Positions 1 to 8,275 of a DNA stretch of 64,000 nt are shown here, piece after piece. The stretch's first letter is position 1; every line of letters starts with the position of its first letter. The position numbers and the translations under genes are program-made. The stretch is from RGIG5612 sp045627365 (GTDB lineage Bacteria > Bacillota > Clostridia > Lachnospirales > Lachnospiraceae): assembly GCA_045627365.1 (NCBI GenBank), contig JAZQNN010000009.1, positions 14,491 to 78,490 of the forward strand. The letters run 5' to 3'. The notes beneath the pieces were generated by a model, which saw only the letters and a list, made by a program, of their open reading frames with translations, was not told the DNA's origin and ran no database searches.

Positions 1-515
1 TTTATAATTGCTCCGATCCTTGCAATATTCTGGACCGCGCCGATCTCGTTGTTGACAAACATCACGGAAACCAGGATCGTATCCGGTCTTATAAGACCTG
101 CCAGTTCATCCGGGCTTATGTGACCTTCTGAGTCGACCGAAAGACGGCTTATTTCAAACCCTTCCTGCTCAAGATATCCCATCGGCTGAAGCACCGAATC
201 ATGCTCGAAAGCCGTAGTTATGATATGCTTACCCGCGCGGGCATTAGCCATTGCCGTGCCTATTATTGCCGTATTGTTGGACTCGGTTCCGCCGGAAGTA
301 AAGATGATCTGCTTCTCCCAGTCGACCGGATTGCCGCCGAGTTTCAATATCCCCGCAAGCGTCTTCCTTGCATCCTTAATGTACTGCTCGGACCTGACAC
401 CCAGCATATGCTTTGACGAAGGATTGCCGAAATCCGCCTGCATGACCTTCGTCACTGTTTCGATTACTTTATCACTTACGCGTGTTGTCGCGCTGTTATC
501 CAGATATACTTCCAT
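1..515 (-). CDS. Cysteine desulfurase (NifS/IscS family), N-terminal part, cut by window edge
   Basis: PLP enzyme that releases sulfur from cysteine for Fe-S cluster assembly or tRNA thiolation. About 171 residues are readable from the start at 515 to the left edge. It opens with MEVYLDNSATTRVS, the usual N-terminus of the family, followed by FGNPSSKH, the SGGTESNN cofactor-phosphate loop (about residues 74-81) and TAFEHDSV, whose His105 should stack on the cofactor ring. The catalytic lysine and cysteine lie outside the window. The ATG overlaps the rsmE stop codon (TAATG), and a GGAG sequence inside the rsmE end can serve as its ribosome binding site, so the two are probably translationally coupled. 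NifS versus IscS versus a tRNA-thiolation type cannot be decided from this part. Confidence 0.93.
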   Translation of the reverse strand, partial: MEVYLDNSATTRVSDKVIETVTKVMQADFGNPSSKHMLGVRSEQYIKDARKTLAGILKLGGNPVDWEKQIIFTSGGTESNNTAIIGTAMANARAGKHIITTAFEHDSVLQPMGYLEQEGFEISRLSVDSEGHISPDELAGLIRPDTILVSVMFVNNEIGAVQNIARIGAII

Positions 516-1252
516 TACTCCTCCAGCATGAATCCCAGTACGGAAAGAAGCATCAAAGGCGCTGTCTCGGTCCTTAAGATGCGGTTTCCGAGGCTGATCG
601 CCTCAGCTCCCATTTCGCGTGCGGCATCAACTTCCGTCTCTTCAAATCCGCCTTCCGGTCCGACAAATATGCCGACGCTCATGCCCTTCTTTATTTTGCT
701 CAGGATTTCCTTGGACGCCTTTACATCCTTGAAATTCTCGTAAGGAATCAGGTTCATATCAAGCGAGTCGGCATATTCAAGTGCCTCCTTGAAGGTCATC
801 GGAGCCTTCACCTCAGGGATGATCCCCCTGCGTGACTGTTTGGCCGCTGACTCAGCGATCTTCTGCCACCTTTCCGTCTTCGAGTCTTTCTTCTTCTCAT
901 CGTATTTTACGACCGAGCGATGTGTCTGAACGGGTATCACCTCGTACACGCCAAGCTCCACGCCTTTCTGGATCACGTGCTCCATCTTGTCGGCCTTGGC
1001 AAGCCCCTGGAAAAGATAGAATCTTGCGCCCGGCTCCGTTCCTGAACTTTCTCTGCTTTCGATGTCGCAGATAACACAGTTGTCGCTAAGTGAGCTGATG
1101 CGGCACACATAGTCCTGTCCCTGACCATCGCTTAAGAGCAGCTGTTCGCCGATGCGCATTCTGAGGACGTTTCGGATGTGATTTACATCTGAACCCTCTA
1201 TCACGGCCTGCTCGCCCGATATATTCGAAGGTGTTACGAAAAAGTGATACAT
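515..1252 (-). CDS. rsmE: 16S rRNA (uracil-1498-N3)-methyltransferase RsmE
   Basis: SAM-dependent SPOUT-class enzyme that methylates U1498 of 16S rRNA. The protein starts MYHFFVTPSNI, as expected for the N-terminal PUA-like domain, and carries the C-terminal knot motifs GIFVGPEGGFEETE and LGNRILRTETAPL that bind SAM. The reading frame is open to 1297, but I chose the ATG at 1252: it has AGGAG about 7 nt upstream, matches the family N-terminus, and the longer form would start upstream of the extended -10 at 1288-1296. About 245 residues, normal for the family. It begins its own transcription unit after the terminator at 1333-1360 and is followed by the cysteine desulfurase. Confidence 0.95.
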   Translation of the reverse strand: MYHFFVTPSNISGEQAVIEGSDVNHIRNVLRMRIGEQLLLSDGQGQDYVCRISSLSDNCVICDIESRESSGTEPGARFYLFQGLAKADKMEHVIQKGVELGVYEVIPVQTHRSVVKYDEKKKDSKTERWQKIAESAAKQSRRGIIPEVKAPMTFKEALEYADSLDMNLIPYENFKDVKASKEILSKIKKGMSVGIFVGPEGGFEETEVDAAREMGAEAISLGNRILRTETAPLMLLSVLGFMLEE

Positions 1253-1287
1253 CTCGCCTCTCCTTGGCTTTTTGCTATAACTGATTA

Positions 1288-1296
1288 AGTATAGCA
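1288..1296 (-). promoter_or_regulatory. Extended -10 promoter element for rsmE
   Basis: On the minus strand the sequence reads TGCTATACT, a TG-N extended -10 with TATACT, about 36 nt upstream of the chosen rsmE start. No good -35 hexamer is visible at 17 bp, which is acceptable for an extended -10 promoter. Its position just downstream of the terminator at 1333-1360 fits a fresh transcription start. Confidence 0.5.
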
Positions 1297-1332
1297 TTAT
1301 TCATTTGATTTGGGAACATTGACTTCTTGCGT

Positions 1333-1360
1333 AAAAAAGGCTCCGATCGCTCGGAGCCTT
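1333..1360 (-). terminator. Rho-independent terminator after the lipoprotein gene
   Basis: A 10-bp stem (AAGGCTCCGA / TCGGAGCCTT) with a 4-nt loop is followed on the minus strand by a run of T. It lies 22 bp past the lipoprotein stop and separates that gene from rsmE. Confidence 0.85.
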
Positions 1361-1381
1361 AAAGTTGACATATAGTGCTTT

Positions 1382-2170
1382 TTACTTGAAAACGTATGAG
1401 TAATTCTTCGGATCTACCAGGATGGTCGCACCTGCGCCCGGTCCGTCGTAGTGATATCTTAACTTGCCGTTTTCAATGGTCTCAAGTCTTCCCCAGAAAT
1501 ACTCTCCGCCGGTGATTTCATTGATCCTTGCGATGGTCTTTCCTGACCAGTCGACTACGAAAAGGTCCGGTGTGTCGTATCCGCAGATATAGAACTTGCC
1601 GTCAAGCCATTCGAATGTTGCTCCCATTCCGCCGAAGTCTGAGTTGACCCATGCGACAGTGCCGTCCTTCATGCTGACAGCGGTAACGTTGCCGGCATCG
1701 TTGAATACATAGCAGTTGTTGGCAACGCCAAATCCTCTGAACGAATCAAACTGTGCAACGTAGCGCTTATGTGTCTGATATTCCCACTGCTTTTCGCCTG
1801 CGTCATTGTAGCCTGTGATCTTGAAGATCTGCGCCGCGTCAGCTGTATTGACGACCTCGGTCTTGACCCATGTTGCGTAATCCTGAACAGTGGTCTCCTC
1901 AGTTGTTGTTTCAGTCTCTTTCTTAGTCTCCTTGGTGGTCTCGGTCTCTTTGGTAGGCTTCTCAGTTTCTTTTGCAGTCTCGGTTTCCTTTGTAGTTTCT
2001 TTAGTCTCTTTGGATTCCTGGGTCTCTTTGGTCTCTTCTGTAGTCTTGCTTTCCTTGGACTCAGTCGTAGCCGATTCAGTTGCTTTCGTATTCTTCTCGA
2101 TCTCGATCGAGCATGCGCACAGACTGAGCACTAACAACACAGTAAGTACGATTGATATGATCTTTTTCAT
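1382..2170 (-). CDS. Lipoprotein with Lys/Glu/Thr-rich linker, function unknown
   Basis: A 262-residue exported lipoprotein. MKKI plus a hydrophobic stretch leads to the lipobox LCAC with the modified cysteine at position 20. Residues about 28-96 are low-complexity repeats of TKE/TTE, a typical wall-spanning linker. The C-terminal 165 residues form a globular domain with segments such as AGNVTAVSMKDGTVAWVN and DLFVVDWSGKTIARI that resemble PQQ-type beta-propeller blades, though only about two blades fit. The RBS AAAGGA lies upstream of the ATG. It follows prmA on the same strand, but a good promoter overlaps the prmA end, so it may be expressed on its own. The gene is not a known part of the chaperone operon. 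Function unknown. Confidence 0.8.
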   Translation of the reverse strand: MKKIISIVLTVLLVLSLCACSIEIEKNTKATESATTESKESKTTEETKETQESKETKETTKETETAKETEKPTKETETTKETKKETETTTEETTVQDYATWVKTEVVNTADAAQIFKITGYNDAGEKQWEYQTHKRYVAQFDSFRGFGVANNCYVFNDAGNVTAVSMKDGTVAWVNSDFGGMGATFEWLDGKFYICGYDTPDLFVVDWSGKTIARINEITGGEYFWGRLETIENGKLRYHYDGPGAGATILVDPKNYSYVFK

Positions 2171-2215
2171 GTCTTTGGTCCTTTCGTTTGCTGAAAACCT
2201 TCAGATAACATGTTT

Positions 2216-2244
2216 ATTATAAACTACGGGCTTATATTTGTCTT
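2216..2244 (-). promoter_or_regulatory. Promoter for the lipoprotein gene
   Basis: The minus strand shows AAGACA, 17 bp, TATAAT. The -10 is perfect and the -35 matches TTGACA in its last four bases. It lies 46 nt upstream of the lipoprotein ATG and overlaps the prmA stop codon. Confidence 0.55.
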
Positions 2245-3218
2245 TATTTTTTTCTGGCGATCACGCTGCGCCAGTCTCCGTCTTTTTCAACTCCCACAAA
2301 TTCAAGTTTCGGATTGGCGTTGACCGCGTTGACGATGAGCTGTTCTTTGTTGTCAATGATTCCGCTTGATACGAAATATCCTCCCGGGACCATGTATTTG
2401 TCAACATCAGCCACGAGCGGTTCTATAACGTCAGCTAAAATGTTGGCGAGCACGATGTCCGCCGGCTTTCCGGCAATTTCCGCCTTGAAATTCTCATCCT
2501 GCAGAATATTTCCGACATAGAGCGAATAAAGTGAAGGATCGATTCCGTTAACGGCAAAGTTCTCTTCAGCGACCTCTACGGCCTTAGGGTCGATGTCAAC
2601 GGCATTTGCGCAAGATGCCCCCTTCTTCAGGGCTGCGATCGAAAGGATGCCGCTGCCGGTTCCCATATCGAGCACCACATCGCCCGGCTTCATATAGTTC
2701 AATATTCCGCGCAGGCAAAGCTTTGTTGACTCGTGCATTCCTGTTCCGAATGCCATTCCCGGGTCGATTTCGATAAGCGTCGAATACTCGCTTCCTTCCG
2801 GGATCTCCTCCCAGGTCGGCTTGATCATTATGTCTTCAACGAAAAACGGTTTGAAATAGGCCTTCCATTTATTCTCCCAATCCGCGCTGTCGATGACCTC
2901 AAAGGTAAATTCGACGGGCTCAAGTCCGAACATCTCGCAGCCTTCTTTCAGCCCTTCGGAAACATTCCTGAAAAGTTCTTCCTGTGCGGCGATATTCTCC
3001 GGTGTGTCCTCATACTCGTTGAAGAAATTGATGAAGCTGATGCCGTCATCTTCCGGCATGTCAGTCACAAAAGCCGCATACAATTTATTCAGTTCCTCAT
3101 CGCTGAGCTGAACGTTGTTCTCTATCTGAATGTCCACGATATCGTAATCCATCAGGATCGCTGCGATCATGTCCGCGTCTTTGGTCGTTGTTTTTATTCT
3201 GTACTTGGTCCAAATCAT
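2244..3218 (-). CDS. prmA: Ribosomal protein L11 methyltransferase PrmA
   Basis: SAM-dependent enzyme that trimethylates ribosomal protein L11. The catalytic half shows the class I methyltransferase motif I VLDMGTGSGILSIAALK, acidic ANAVDIDPKAVE and the NILADVIEPLV motif seen in PrmA; the N-terminal third is the L11-binding domain. The frame is open to 3269, giving MAGRIKDALL, but the ATG at 3218 (MIWTKYRIKT) matches the family N-terminus and has AGGAG about 9 nt upstream. About 324 residues. It follows dnaJ closely, the conserved dnaK-dnaJ-prmA order of Firmicutes. Confidence 0.94.
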   Translation of the reverse strand: MIWTKYRIKTTTKDADMIAAILMDYDIVDIQIENNVQLSDEELNKLYAAFVTDMPEDDGISFINFFNEYEDTPENIAAQEELFRNVSEGLKEGCEMFGLEPVEFTFEVIDSADWENKWKAYFKPFFVEDIMIKPTWEEIPEGSEYSTLIEIDPGMAFGTGMHESTKLCLRGILNYMKPGDVVLDMGTGSGILSIAALKKGASCANAVDIDPKAVEVAEENFAVNGIDPSLYSLYVGNILQDENFKAEIAGKPADIVLANILADVIEPLVADVDKYMVPGGYFVSSGIIDNKEQLIVNAVNANPKLEFVGVEKDGDWRSVIARKK

Positions 3219-3274
3219 TCCTAAACTCCTATAACGCAATAGCAGAGCGTCTTTGATCCGCCCTGCCATTTATC

Positions 3275-4375
3275 TTACTTCATTGTATCGTCAAATGCCT
3301 TAAGCGCCGCCTTCTGTTTGGCATTCAGATGCTCCGGCACCTGAATGACGAGCGTCGTATACTGATCGCCGCGTCTGGTCTTGTCACTGACTGACGGCAT
3401 TCCCTTGCCTTTCAGGCGGATCCTTGTGCCGGTCTGCGTGCCTGCCTTGATCGGGAACAAAACGTCTCCGTCGACGGTCTTGATCTTAACATCTCCGCCA
3501 AGTGCTGCCTCCGCAAATGAGATCGGTGCCACCGAGTACAGTGTCATTCCGTCACGCTCGAAGGTCTTGCTCTCTGCAACGACTATCTCGACCAGAAGGT
3601 CTCCGCGTGGGCCGCCGTTTGTGCCCGGCTCGCCTTTGCCGCTTACGCGGATCTGCTGACCGGAGTCGATTCCCGCAGGGATCGTAAGAAGGATCTTCTT
3701 CTTAGTGTTCTTGTAGCCTGCGCCGCGGCAGTCAGGACATTTCTCTTTGTAGATCTTGCCTGTGCCCCCGCAGTCAGGACACGCCTGGACTTCGCGCATC
3801 ACACCGAAAAGGCTCTGCCTCTGATATATGACCTGGCCGGTTCCGTTACACTTAGGACAGGTCTCCTGCGTCGTGCCCGGTTTGCCGCCCGTGCCGCCGC
3901 AGGTCTCGCATTCTTCCTTATAGGCGATCTCGAGCGTTTTCTCGCAGCCTGTAACGGCCTCTTCGAAGGTTATGCGGACTCTCGCGCCGACATTTGCACC
4001 CTTCTGCGGAGCGTTAGGATTGCGGGTCTGACGGCTGTATCTGCCGCCCATGCCGCCGAACAGATCTCCGAAAATATCTCCGAAACTGCTGAAGATATCA
4101 TCCATGTTCATGTTCTGGTAGCTGTTGAATCCACCGGCGCCGCCCTGTTCAAAGGCCGCAAATCCAAAGCGGTCATACTGAGCCTTCTTCTCCGCGTCGC
4201 TCAGTATTCCGTATGCTTCAGACGCTTCCTTGAACTTGGCCTCTGCCTCCTTATCGCCGGGATTGGCATCAGGGTGGTACTTCTTGGCAAGCTGCCTGTA
4301 CGCCTTCTTTATCGTGTCCTGGTCGGCGTCTTTGCTGACGCCCAGGACCTCGTAATAATCTCTTTTGTCTGCCAT
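3275..4375 (-). CDS. dnaJ: Chaperone protein DnaJ
   Basis: Hsp40 co-chaperone that delivers unfolded clients to DnaK and stimulates its ATPase. The J domain (residues 1-70) has the HPD motif in KKYHPDANPGD. A Gly/Phe-rich segment (GGAGGFNSYQ, FGGMGGRYS) follows. The zinc-binding domain has all four CxxCxGxG repeats: CETCGGTG, CPKCNGTG, CPDCGGTG and CPDCRGAG. The C-terminal substrate domain is complete, for 366 residues in total. Its ATG overlaps the dnaK stop (TAATG), so translation is coupled. It belongs to the HrcA-controlled chaperone operon. Confidence 0.98.
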   Translation of the reverse strand: MADKRDYYEVLGVSKDADQDTIKKAYRQLAKKYHPDANPGDKEAEAKFKEASEAYGILSDAEKKAQYDRFGFAAFEQGGAGGFNSYQNMNMDDIFSSFGDIFGDLFGGMGGRYSRQTRNPNAPQKGANVGARVRITFEEAVTGCEKTLEIAYKEECETCGGTGGKPGTTQETCPKCNGTGQVIYQRQSLFGVMREVQACPDCGGTGKIYKEKCPDCRGAGYKNTKKKILLTIPAGIDSGQQIRVSGKGEPGTNGGPRGDLLVEIVVAESKTFERDGMTLYSVAPISFAEAALGGDVKIKTVDGDVLFPIKAGTQTGTRIRLKGKGMPSVSDKTRRGDQYTTLVIQVPEHLNAKQKAALKAFDDTMK

Positions 4376-6264
4376 TAGATTTCCTTATAGTCTCCGTCTA
4401 CAAAGTCGCCTTCCGGAGCGCTTCCCATGTCAGGACCTGCACCGCCTGCAAATCCGCCCATGTCAGGGCCTGCACCCGGGTTAGCCTGCTGGTAAGCTGC
4501 CTGAGCCTGCTCATACATCTTGGAGAATACTGTCTGTGAGCTCTGAAGGAGTTTTTCCTTAGCCTGCTTGATGCTGTCGATCTGCTCAGCTGAAAGTTCT
4601 GCGCCCGGATCTCCTGAAAGAAGAGCCTTAAGAGTTGCAAGGTCGTTCTCAACTGTCGCCTTGTCCTCTGCCGGGATCTTGTCGCCTGCTTCCTGAAGAG
4701 CCTTCTCGACCTGAACTGCGAGAGCGTCAGCTTCGTTTCTGGTGTCAATGCCTTCCTTGCGGGCTTTATCCTGTGCCTCGAATTCAGCTGCTTCTCTTAC
4801 TGCCTTCTCGATGTCAGCGTCTGACATGCTTGAGCCTGAGGTGATGGTGATGTGCTGCTCTTTGCCGGTGCCGAGATCCTTAGCGGATACGTTTACGATA
4901 CCGTTAGCGTCGATATCAAAGGTAACCTCGATCTGCGGGATTCCGCGAGGAGCCGGTGCGATTCCGTCAAGACGGAACTGTCCGAGTGTCTTATTGTCGC
5001 GGGCAAACTGTCTCTCGCCCTGTACTACGTGAATATCAACTGCGCTCTGATTGTCGGCTGCTGTTGAGAATACCTGGCTCTTCTTGGTAGGGATAGTGGT
5101 ATTTCTCTCGATAAGTCTTGTAGCGATGCCGCCGAGAGTCTCGATCGAAAGTGAAAGCGGAGTTACATCAAGAAGAAGAACATCGCCTGCGCCTGCATCG
5201 CCTGCGAGCTTGCCACCCTGGATAGAAGCGCCGAGTGCTACGCATTCATCAGGGTTAAGGGACTTGGAAGGCTCCTGTCCGGTGAGCTGTTTAACCTTCT
5301 CCTGAACTGCCGGGATACGTGTGGATCCGCCGACAAGCAGAACCTTGCTGAGTTCTGATGCGCTGATGCCTGCATCCTTAAGTGCCTGCTGAACAGGGCC
5401 TGCTGTCATTTCTACGAGGTCATGAGTGAGCTCGTCGAACTTAGCTCTGGTGAGGTCCATATCGATATGCTTAGGTCCTTCATTCGTTGCGGTAATGAAC
5501 GGAAGGTTGATGTTGGTTGTTGTGGAGCTTGAAAGCTCTTTCTTAGCCTTCTCAGCTGCTTCTCTGACACGCTGAAGAGCCATCTTATCATTGCTGATAT
5601 CAACGCCTTCACGAGCCTTGAACTGAGCGATGATATAGTCGCTGACTCTCTTGTCGAAGTCATCTCCGCCGAGTCTGTTGTTGCCGGCTGTTGCAAGAAC
5701 TTCTATAACGCCGTCACCGATCTCAATAACTGATACGTCGAATGTACCGCCGCCAAGGTCATAAACCATAATCTTCTGCTCGTTCTCATTGTCAAGGCCG
5801 TATGCAAGTGCTGCAGCTGTCGGCTCATTGATGATACGGTTAACGGTCATGCCGGCGATCTTGCCTGCGTCTTTGGTTGCCTGACGCTGAGCGTCGTTGA
5901 AATATGCAGGAACAGTGATAACTGCTTCTGTTACGGTCTCTCCCAGATGAGCTTCAGCATCAGCCTTAAGCTTCTGAAGGATCATAGCTGAGATCTCCTG
6001 CGGAGAATAGCTCTTTCCGTCGATGGTTACTCTGTAATTGGAGCCCATTTCTCTCTTGATAGATGAGATAGTCTTGTCAGCATTGGTAACTGCCTGACGT
6101 TTTGCGGCTTCGCCTACAAGCCTTTCTCCGTTTTTGGTAAATGCTACAACTGAAGGGGTCGTGCGAACGCCCTCAGCGTTAGCGATAACTACAGGCTTTC
6201 CGCCTTCCATAACTGCTACGCATGAGTTAGTAGTTCCAAGGTCAATTCCGATTATTTTAGACAT
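4375..6264 (-). CDS. dnaK: Chaperone protein DnaK (Hsp70)
   Basis: ATP-dependent Hsp70 chaperone, 629 residues. The actin-like ATPase domain starts SKIIGIDLGTTNSCVAV, with the signature VYDLGGGTFDVSVIEI and VLLVGGSTRIPAVQ. The interdomain linker is VLLLDVTPLSLS, followed by the substrate-binding domain and lid. The Gly-rich tail (GAGPDMGGFAGGAG) ends in acidic EGDFVDGDYKEI. AGGAGG lies upstream of the ATG. It sits 35 bp after grpE and overlaps dnaJ. Regulation is by HrcA through the CIRCE upstream of hrcA; no separate promoter is obvious in the 35-bp gap. Confidence 0.99.
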   Translation of the reverse strand: MSKIIGIDLGTTNSCVAVMEGGKPVVIANAEGVRTTPSVVAFTKNGERLVGEAAKRQAVTNADKTISSIKREMGSNYRVTIDGKSYSPQEISAMILQKLKADAEAHLGETVTEAVITVPAYFNDAQRQATKDAGKIAGMTVNRIINEPTAAALAYGLDNENEQKIMVYDLGGGTFDVSVIEIGDGVIEVLATAGNNRLGGDDFDKRVSDYIIAQFKAREGVDISNDKMALQRVREAAEKAKKELSSSTTTNINLPFITATNEGPKHIDMDLTRAKFDELTHDLVEMTAGPVQQALKDAGISASELSKVLLVGGSTRIPAVQEKVKQLTGQEPSKSLNPDECVALGASIQGGKLAGDAGAGDVLLLDVTPLSLSIETLGGIATRLIERNTTIPTKKSQVFSTAADNQSAVDIHVVQGERQFARDNKTLGQFRLDGIAPAPRGIPQIEVTFDIDANGIVNVSAKDLGTGKEQHITITSGSSMSDADIEKAVREAAEFEAQDKARKEGIDTRNEADALAVQVEKALQEAGDKIPAEDKATVENDLATLKALLSGDPGAELSAEQIDSIKQAKEKLLQSSQTVFSKMYEQAQAAYQQANPGAGPDMGGFAGGAGPDMGSAPEGDFVDGDYKEI

Positions 6265-6299
6265 TTTATTTCCTCCTGATTGTGGTTTTCTTTATGTTA

Positions 6300-6995
6300 T
6301 TAGTTGGCCACCTTGACCATACTATATCTGACTACGCTGTCTTTATACATGTAACCCTTCTGGAATTCCTCAACGACGATGTTCTCGCCGACTGACTCGT
6401 CTTCCACATGCATTACTGCTTGGTGGAAATCCGTGTTGAATTCCTTGCCGACTGCCTCGATCGGCTTAACATTCAGCTCTTCGAGTGTGGTCATCAGCTG
6501 CTTGTAGATCTTATCCATTCCCTCTACAAATGGTGATGACTTCTCATCTTCCGGCACCAGTGCGAGTCCTCTTTCGAAGTTATCGACTACCGGCAATATC
6601 TTCTCTACGATCGCCTTCGCGCCGAAATCGTACATCTGAGCCTTTTCCTTCTCGCTGCGCTTTCTGAAATTGTCAAACTCAGCAAACAGTCTCGCATATT
6701 TGTCGTTCGTCTCTGCGACCTGAGCCTTGAGGCTCTCGATTTCCCCGGCCGCCGGGTCATCCTTGGCTTCTTCCGCCTTCTTGCCGCCCTTCTTGGCCCA
6801 GTTCATCTTGCGCTCTTTCTTAGGCTTCCCGTCGGCACCGGCTTCCGGCTCTTCGGTCTCTTCCGTTTCCGCCTCAGGGGCCTCAGTTTCTGTAGCCTCG
6901 GCTTCTTCAGCTTCTGCTTTCTCGAGCTCCGCCTCTTCGGCTTCTATATCTGCTATTGTTTCGTTAAGGCTCTTCTCTTCTTCCATATCCATCAT
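6300..6995 (-). CDS. grpE: Nucleotide exchange factor GrpE
   Basis: Homodimeric co-chaperone that releases ADP from DnaK. The first 75 residues are very acidic (ETEAPEAETEETEEPEAG) and likely disordered. A long helical region (ETNDKYARLFAEFDNFRKRSE) and the C-terminal beta domain with FHQAVMHVED and YKDSVVRYSMVKV follow. At 231 residues it is slightly long because of the acidic head. Its first ATG overlaps the hrcA stop (ATGA); two more Met codons follow within four residues (MMDM), so the exact start is uncertain by up to 9 nt. Confidence 0.96.
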   Translation of the reverse strand: MMDMEEEKSLNETIADIEAEEAELEKAEAEEAEATETEAPEAETEETEEPEAGADGKPKKERKMNWAKKGGKKAEEAKDDPAAGEIESLKAQVAETNDKYARLFAEFDNFRKRSEKEKAQMYDFGAKAIVEKILPVVDNFERGLALVPEDEKSSPFVEGMDKIYKQLMTTLEELNVKPIEAVGKEFNTDFHQAVMHVEDESVGENIVVEEFQKGYMYKDSVVRYSMVKVAN

Positions 6996-8059
6996 TCTTC
7001 CTCTTCTTCAGGTGCCGCGAACTTCTTGTCAAATCCGCCCGTAACGTCCTTCAAAACTTCCAGCACCTTCTCATAGTCCATTCTCTTCGGGCCGATTACG
7101 CCGATCTTGCCGTAAACGCCGTCTTCGAATTCATACGTTGCGGTCACTACCGAACAATCCTTCATCGAATTAACTTCGGTCTCCTTGCCGATGTAGACCT
7201 GGATACCGGTCGTTCTGCCGCTGGCTTCGATGTCATCTACCAGAAGGTTTCCCAGCAGATCCTGTTCCTCCAGTGTCGAGATCAGCTCGCTTGCGCTTGA
7301 TGAATCGCTGAGTTCCGGATACTTGAAAATATTAGTCGTGCCGCTGGTAAATATCTTGATTCCGTCCTCTGCTCCGATCGCTCCGACGATCGCATTCAGA
7401 ATATCTGAAACCAGCTGCGCGTGCTCGCCTGCCTGACCGGCCATCTTGGCTGCCATGTCAAAATTGATCTGATTAAGTGTCAGCCCGTTCAATGTGTTAT
7501 TGAACAATATATTCAGCTTCAGAAGTTCTTCCTGGCTCAGCTCGCCTTTGATCTTGATCAGCTCGTTCTTAACGATGTTGCCGTCCAGAACCGCCGTACA
7601 CAAGAGCTTGTTGGCCTCAAGCTGCGTAAGCTGAACGAACTTGAGCTTGTTGCGGTTACTCTTGGGCATACTGACTACTGAAGTGTAGTTGGTGTTATTT
7701 GCCAGCATCTTGGCCATGTCCTTGAGGACTTCCTCGATCCTGTCCACACGCTTGGCCATAACATCCTGCATCGCGTCAAGCTCTCTTGCCTTGCCTGCGA
7801 GCTCTTCCTCCCTCGAGGCAAGCATGTCATCGACATACAGTCTGTAGCCTTCGTCTGTCGGGATGCGCCCTGCCGATGTATGCGGCTGGAAAATATAACC
7901 GAGCTCCTCAAGGTCGCTCATCTCATTCCTGATAGTTGCCGGACTCAGCTGCAGGTCCGTGTACTTGGAAATGGTTCGGCTTCCGACCGGCTCTCCTGTA
8001 TCAAGGTAATTCTTGATAATGGCCTGAAGTATCTTCTTTTTTCTCTCGTCTAATTCCAT
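6992..8059 (-). CDS. hrcA: Heat-inducible transcription repressor HrcA
   Basis: Repressor that binds CIRCE operators and needs GroEL for activity. The N-terminal winged helix is MELDERKKKILQAIIKNYL through SPATIRNEMSDLEELGYI and HTSAGRIPTDEGYR; the C-terminal half is the HrcA dimerisation domain (GVIGPKRMDYEKV). The frame is open to 8125, but that codon is a GTG inside the CIRCE itself, so I place the start at the ATG at 8059, with GGGGGAG 5 nt upstream. This gives 355 residues ending in poly-Glu. It is the first gene of the operon and so autoregulated. Confidence 0.96.
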   Translation of the reverse strand: MELDERKKKILQAIIKNYLDTGEPVGSRTISKYTDLQLSPATIRNEMSDLEELGYIFQPHTSAGRIPTDEGYRLYVDDMLASREEELAGKARELDAMQDVMAKRVDRIEEVLKDMAKMLANNTNYTSVVSMPKSNRNKLKFVQLTQLEANKLLCTAVLDGNIVKNELIKIKGELSQEELLKLNILFNNTLNGLTLNQINFDMAAKMAGQAGEHAQLVSDILNAIVGAIGAEDGIKIFTSGTTNIFKYPELSDSSSASELISTLEEQDLLGNLLVDDIEASGRTTGIQVYIGKETEVNSMKDCSVVTATYEFEDGVYGKIGVIGPKRMDYEKVLEVLKDVTGGFDKKFAAPEEEEE

Positions 8060-8118
8060 TGATTCTCCCCCACGCGTCCGCTTCGGATCGTCTAAATCTG
8101 GACTATTGCTTCTCTGTG

Positions 8119-8145
8119 TTAGCACTCATATGTTTGGAGTGCTAA
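8119..8145 (-). promoter_or_regulatory. CIRCE operator (HrcA binding site) of the hrcA operon
   Basis: Perfect inverted repeat TTAGCACTC-N9-GAGTGCTAA, identical to the consensus CIRCE. It starts about 12 bp downstream of the -10 at 8157-8162, so HrcA bound here would block transcription just after the start site, and the repeat would lie in the 5' leader. Confidence 0.97.
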
Positions 8146-8156
8146 CTATCATGTGT

Positions 8157-8185
8157 ATATTAGCACTGGCACTCAGCACTGTCAA
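8157..8185 (-). promoter_or_regulatory. Sigma-A promoter of hrcA-grpE-dnaK-dnaJ
   Basis: The minus strand reads TTGACA, 17 bp, TAATAT, preceded by TGC as an extended -10. The -35 is perfect. The spacer contains additional CIRCE half-site-like text (AGTGCTGAGTGCCAGTGCTAA), which may give HrcA extra contacts. Confidence 0.9.
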
Positions 8186-8229
8186 CTGCTAATTAATATA
8201 TAAATAGTGAAGATTTTGTGGATTTAATC

Positions 8230-8257
8230 AAAAAAACCGGCACCCGAAGGTGCCGGT
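8230..8257 (-). terminator. Terminator of the ylxM-trmD-membrane protein operon
   Basis: A 9-bp stem ACCGGCACC / GGTGCCGGT with a UUCG tetraloop (minus strand) is followed by at least six T. It lies 19 bp past the stop of the membrane protein gene. Confidence 0.9.
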
Positions 8258-8275
8258 AAAATCCACATTTATTAA

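Noticed and set aside
1769..2222. Plus-strand ORFs opposite the lipoprotein linker
   Set aside because: They are the reverse complement of the low-complexity Lys/Glu/Thr repeats (Ser/Val/Leu-rich shadows).
8060..8125. Longer HrcA reading frame from a GTG
   Set aside because: The codon lies inside the CIRCE operator and has no RBS; the ATG at 8059 has both RBS and family N-terminus.
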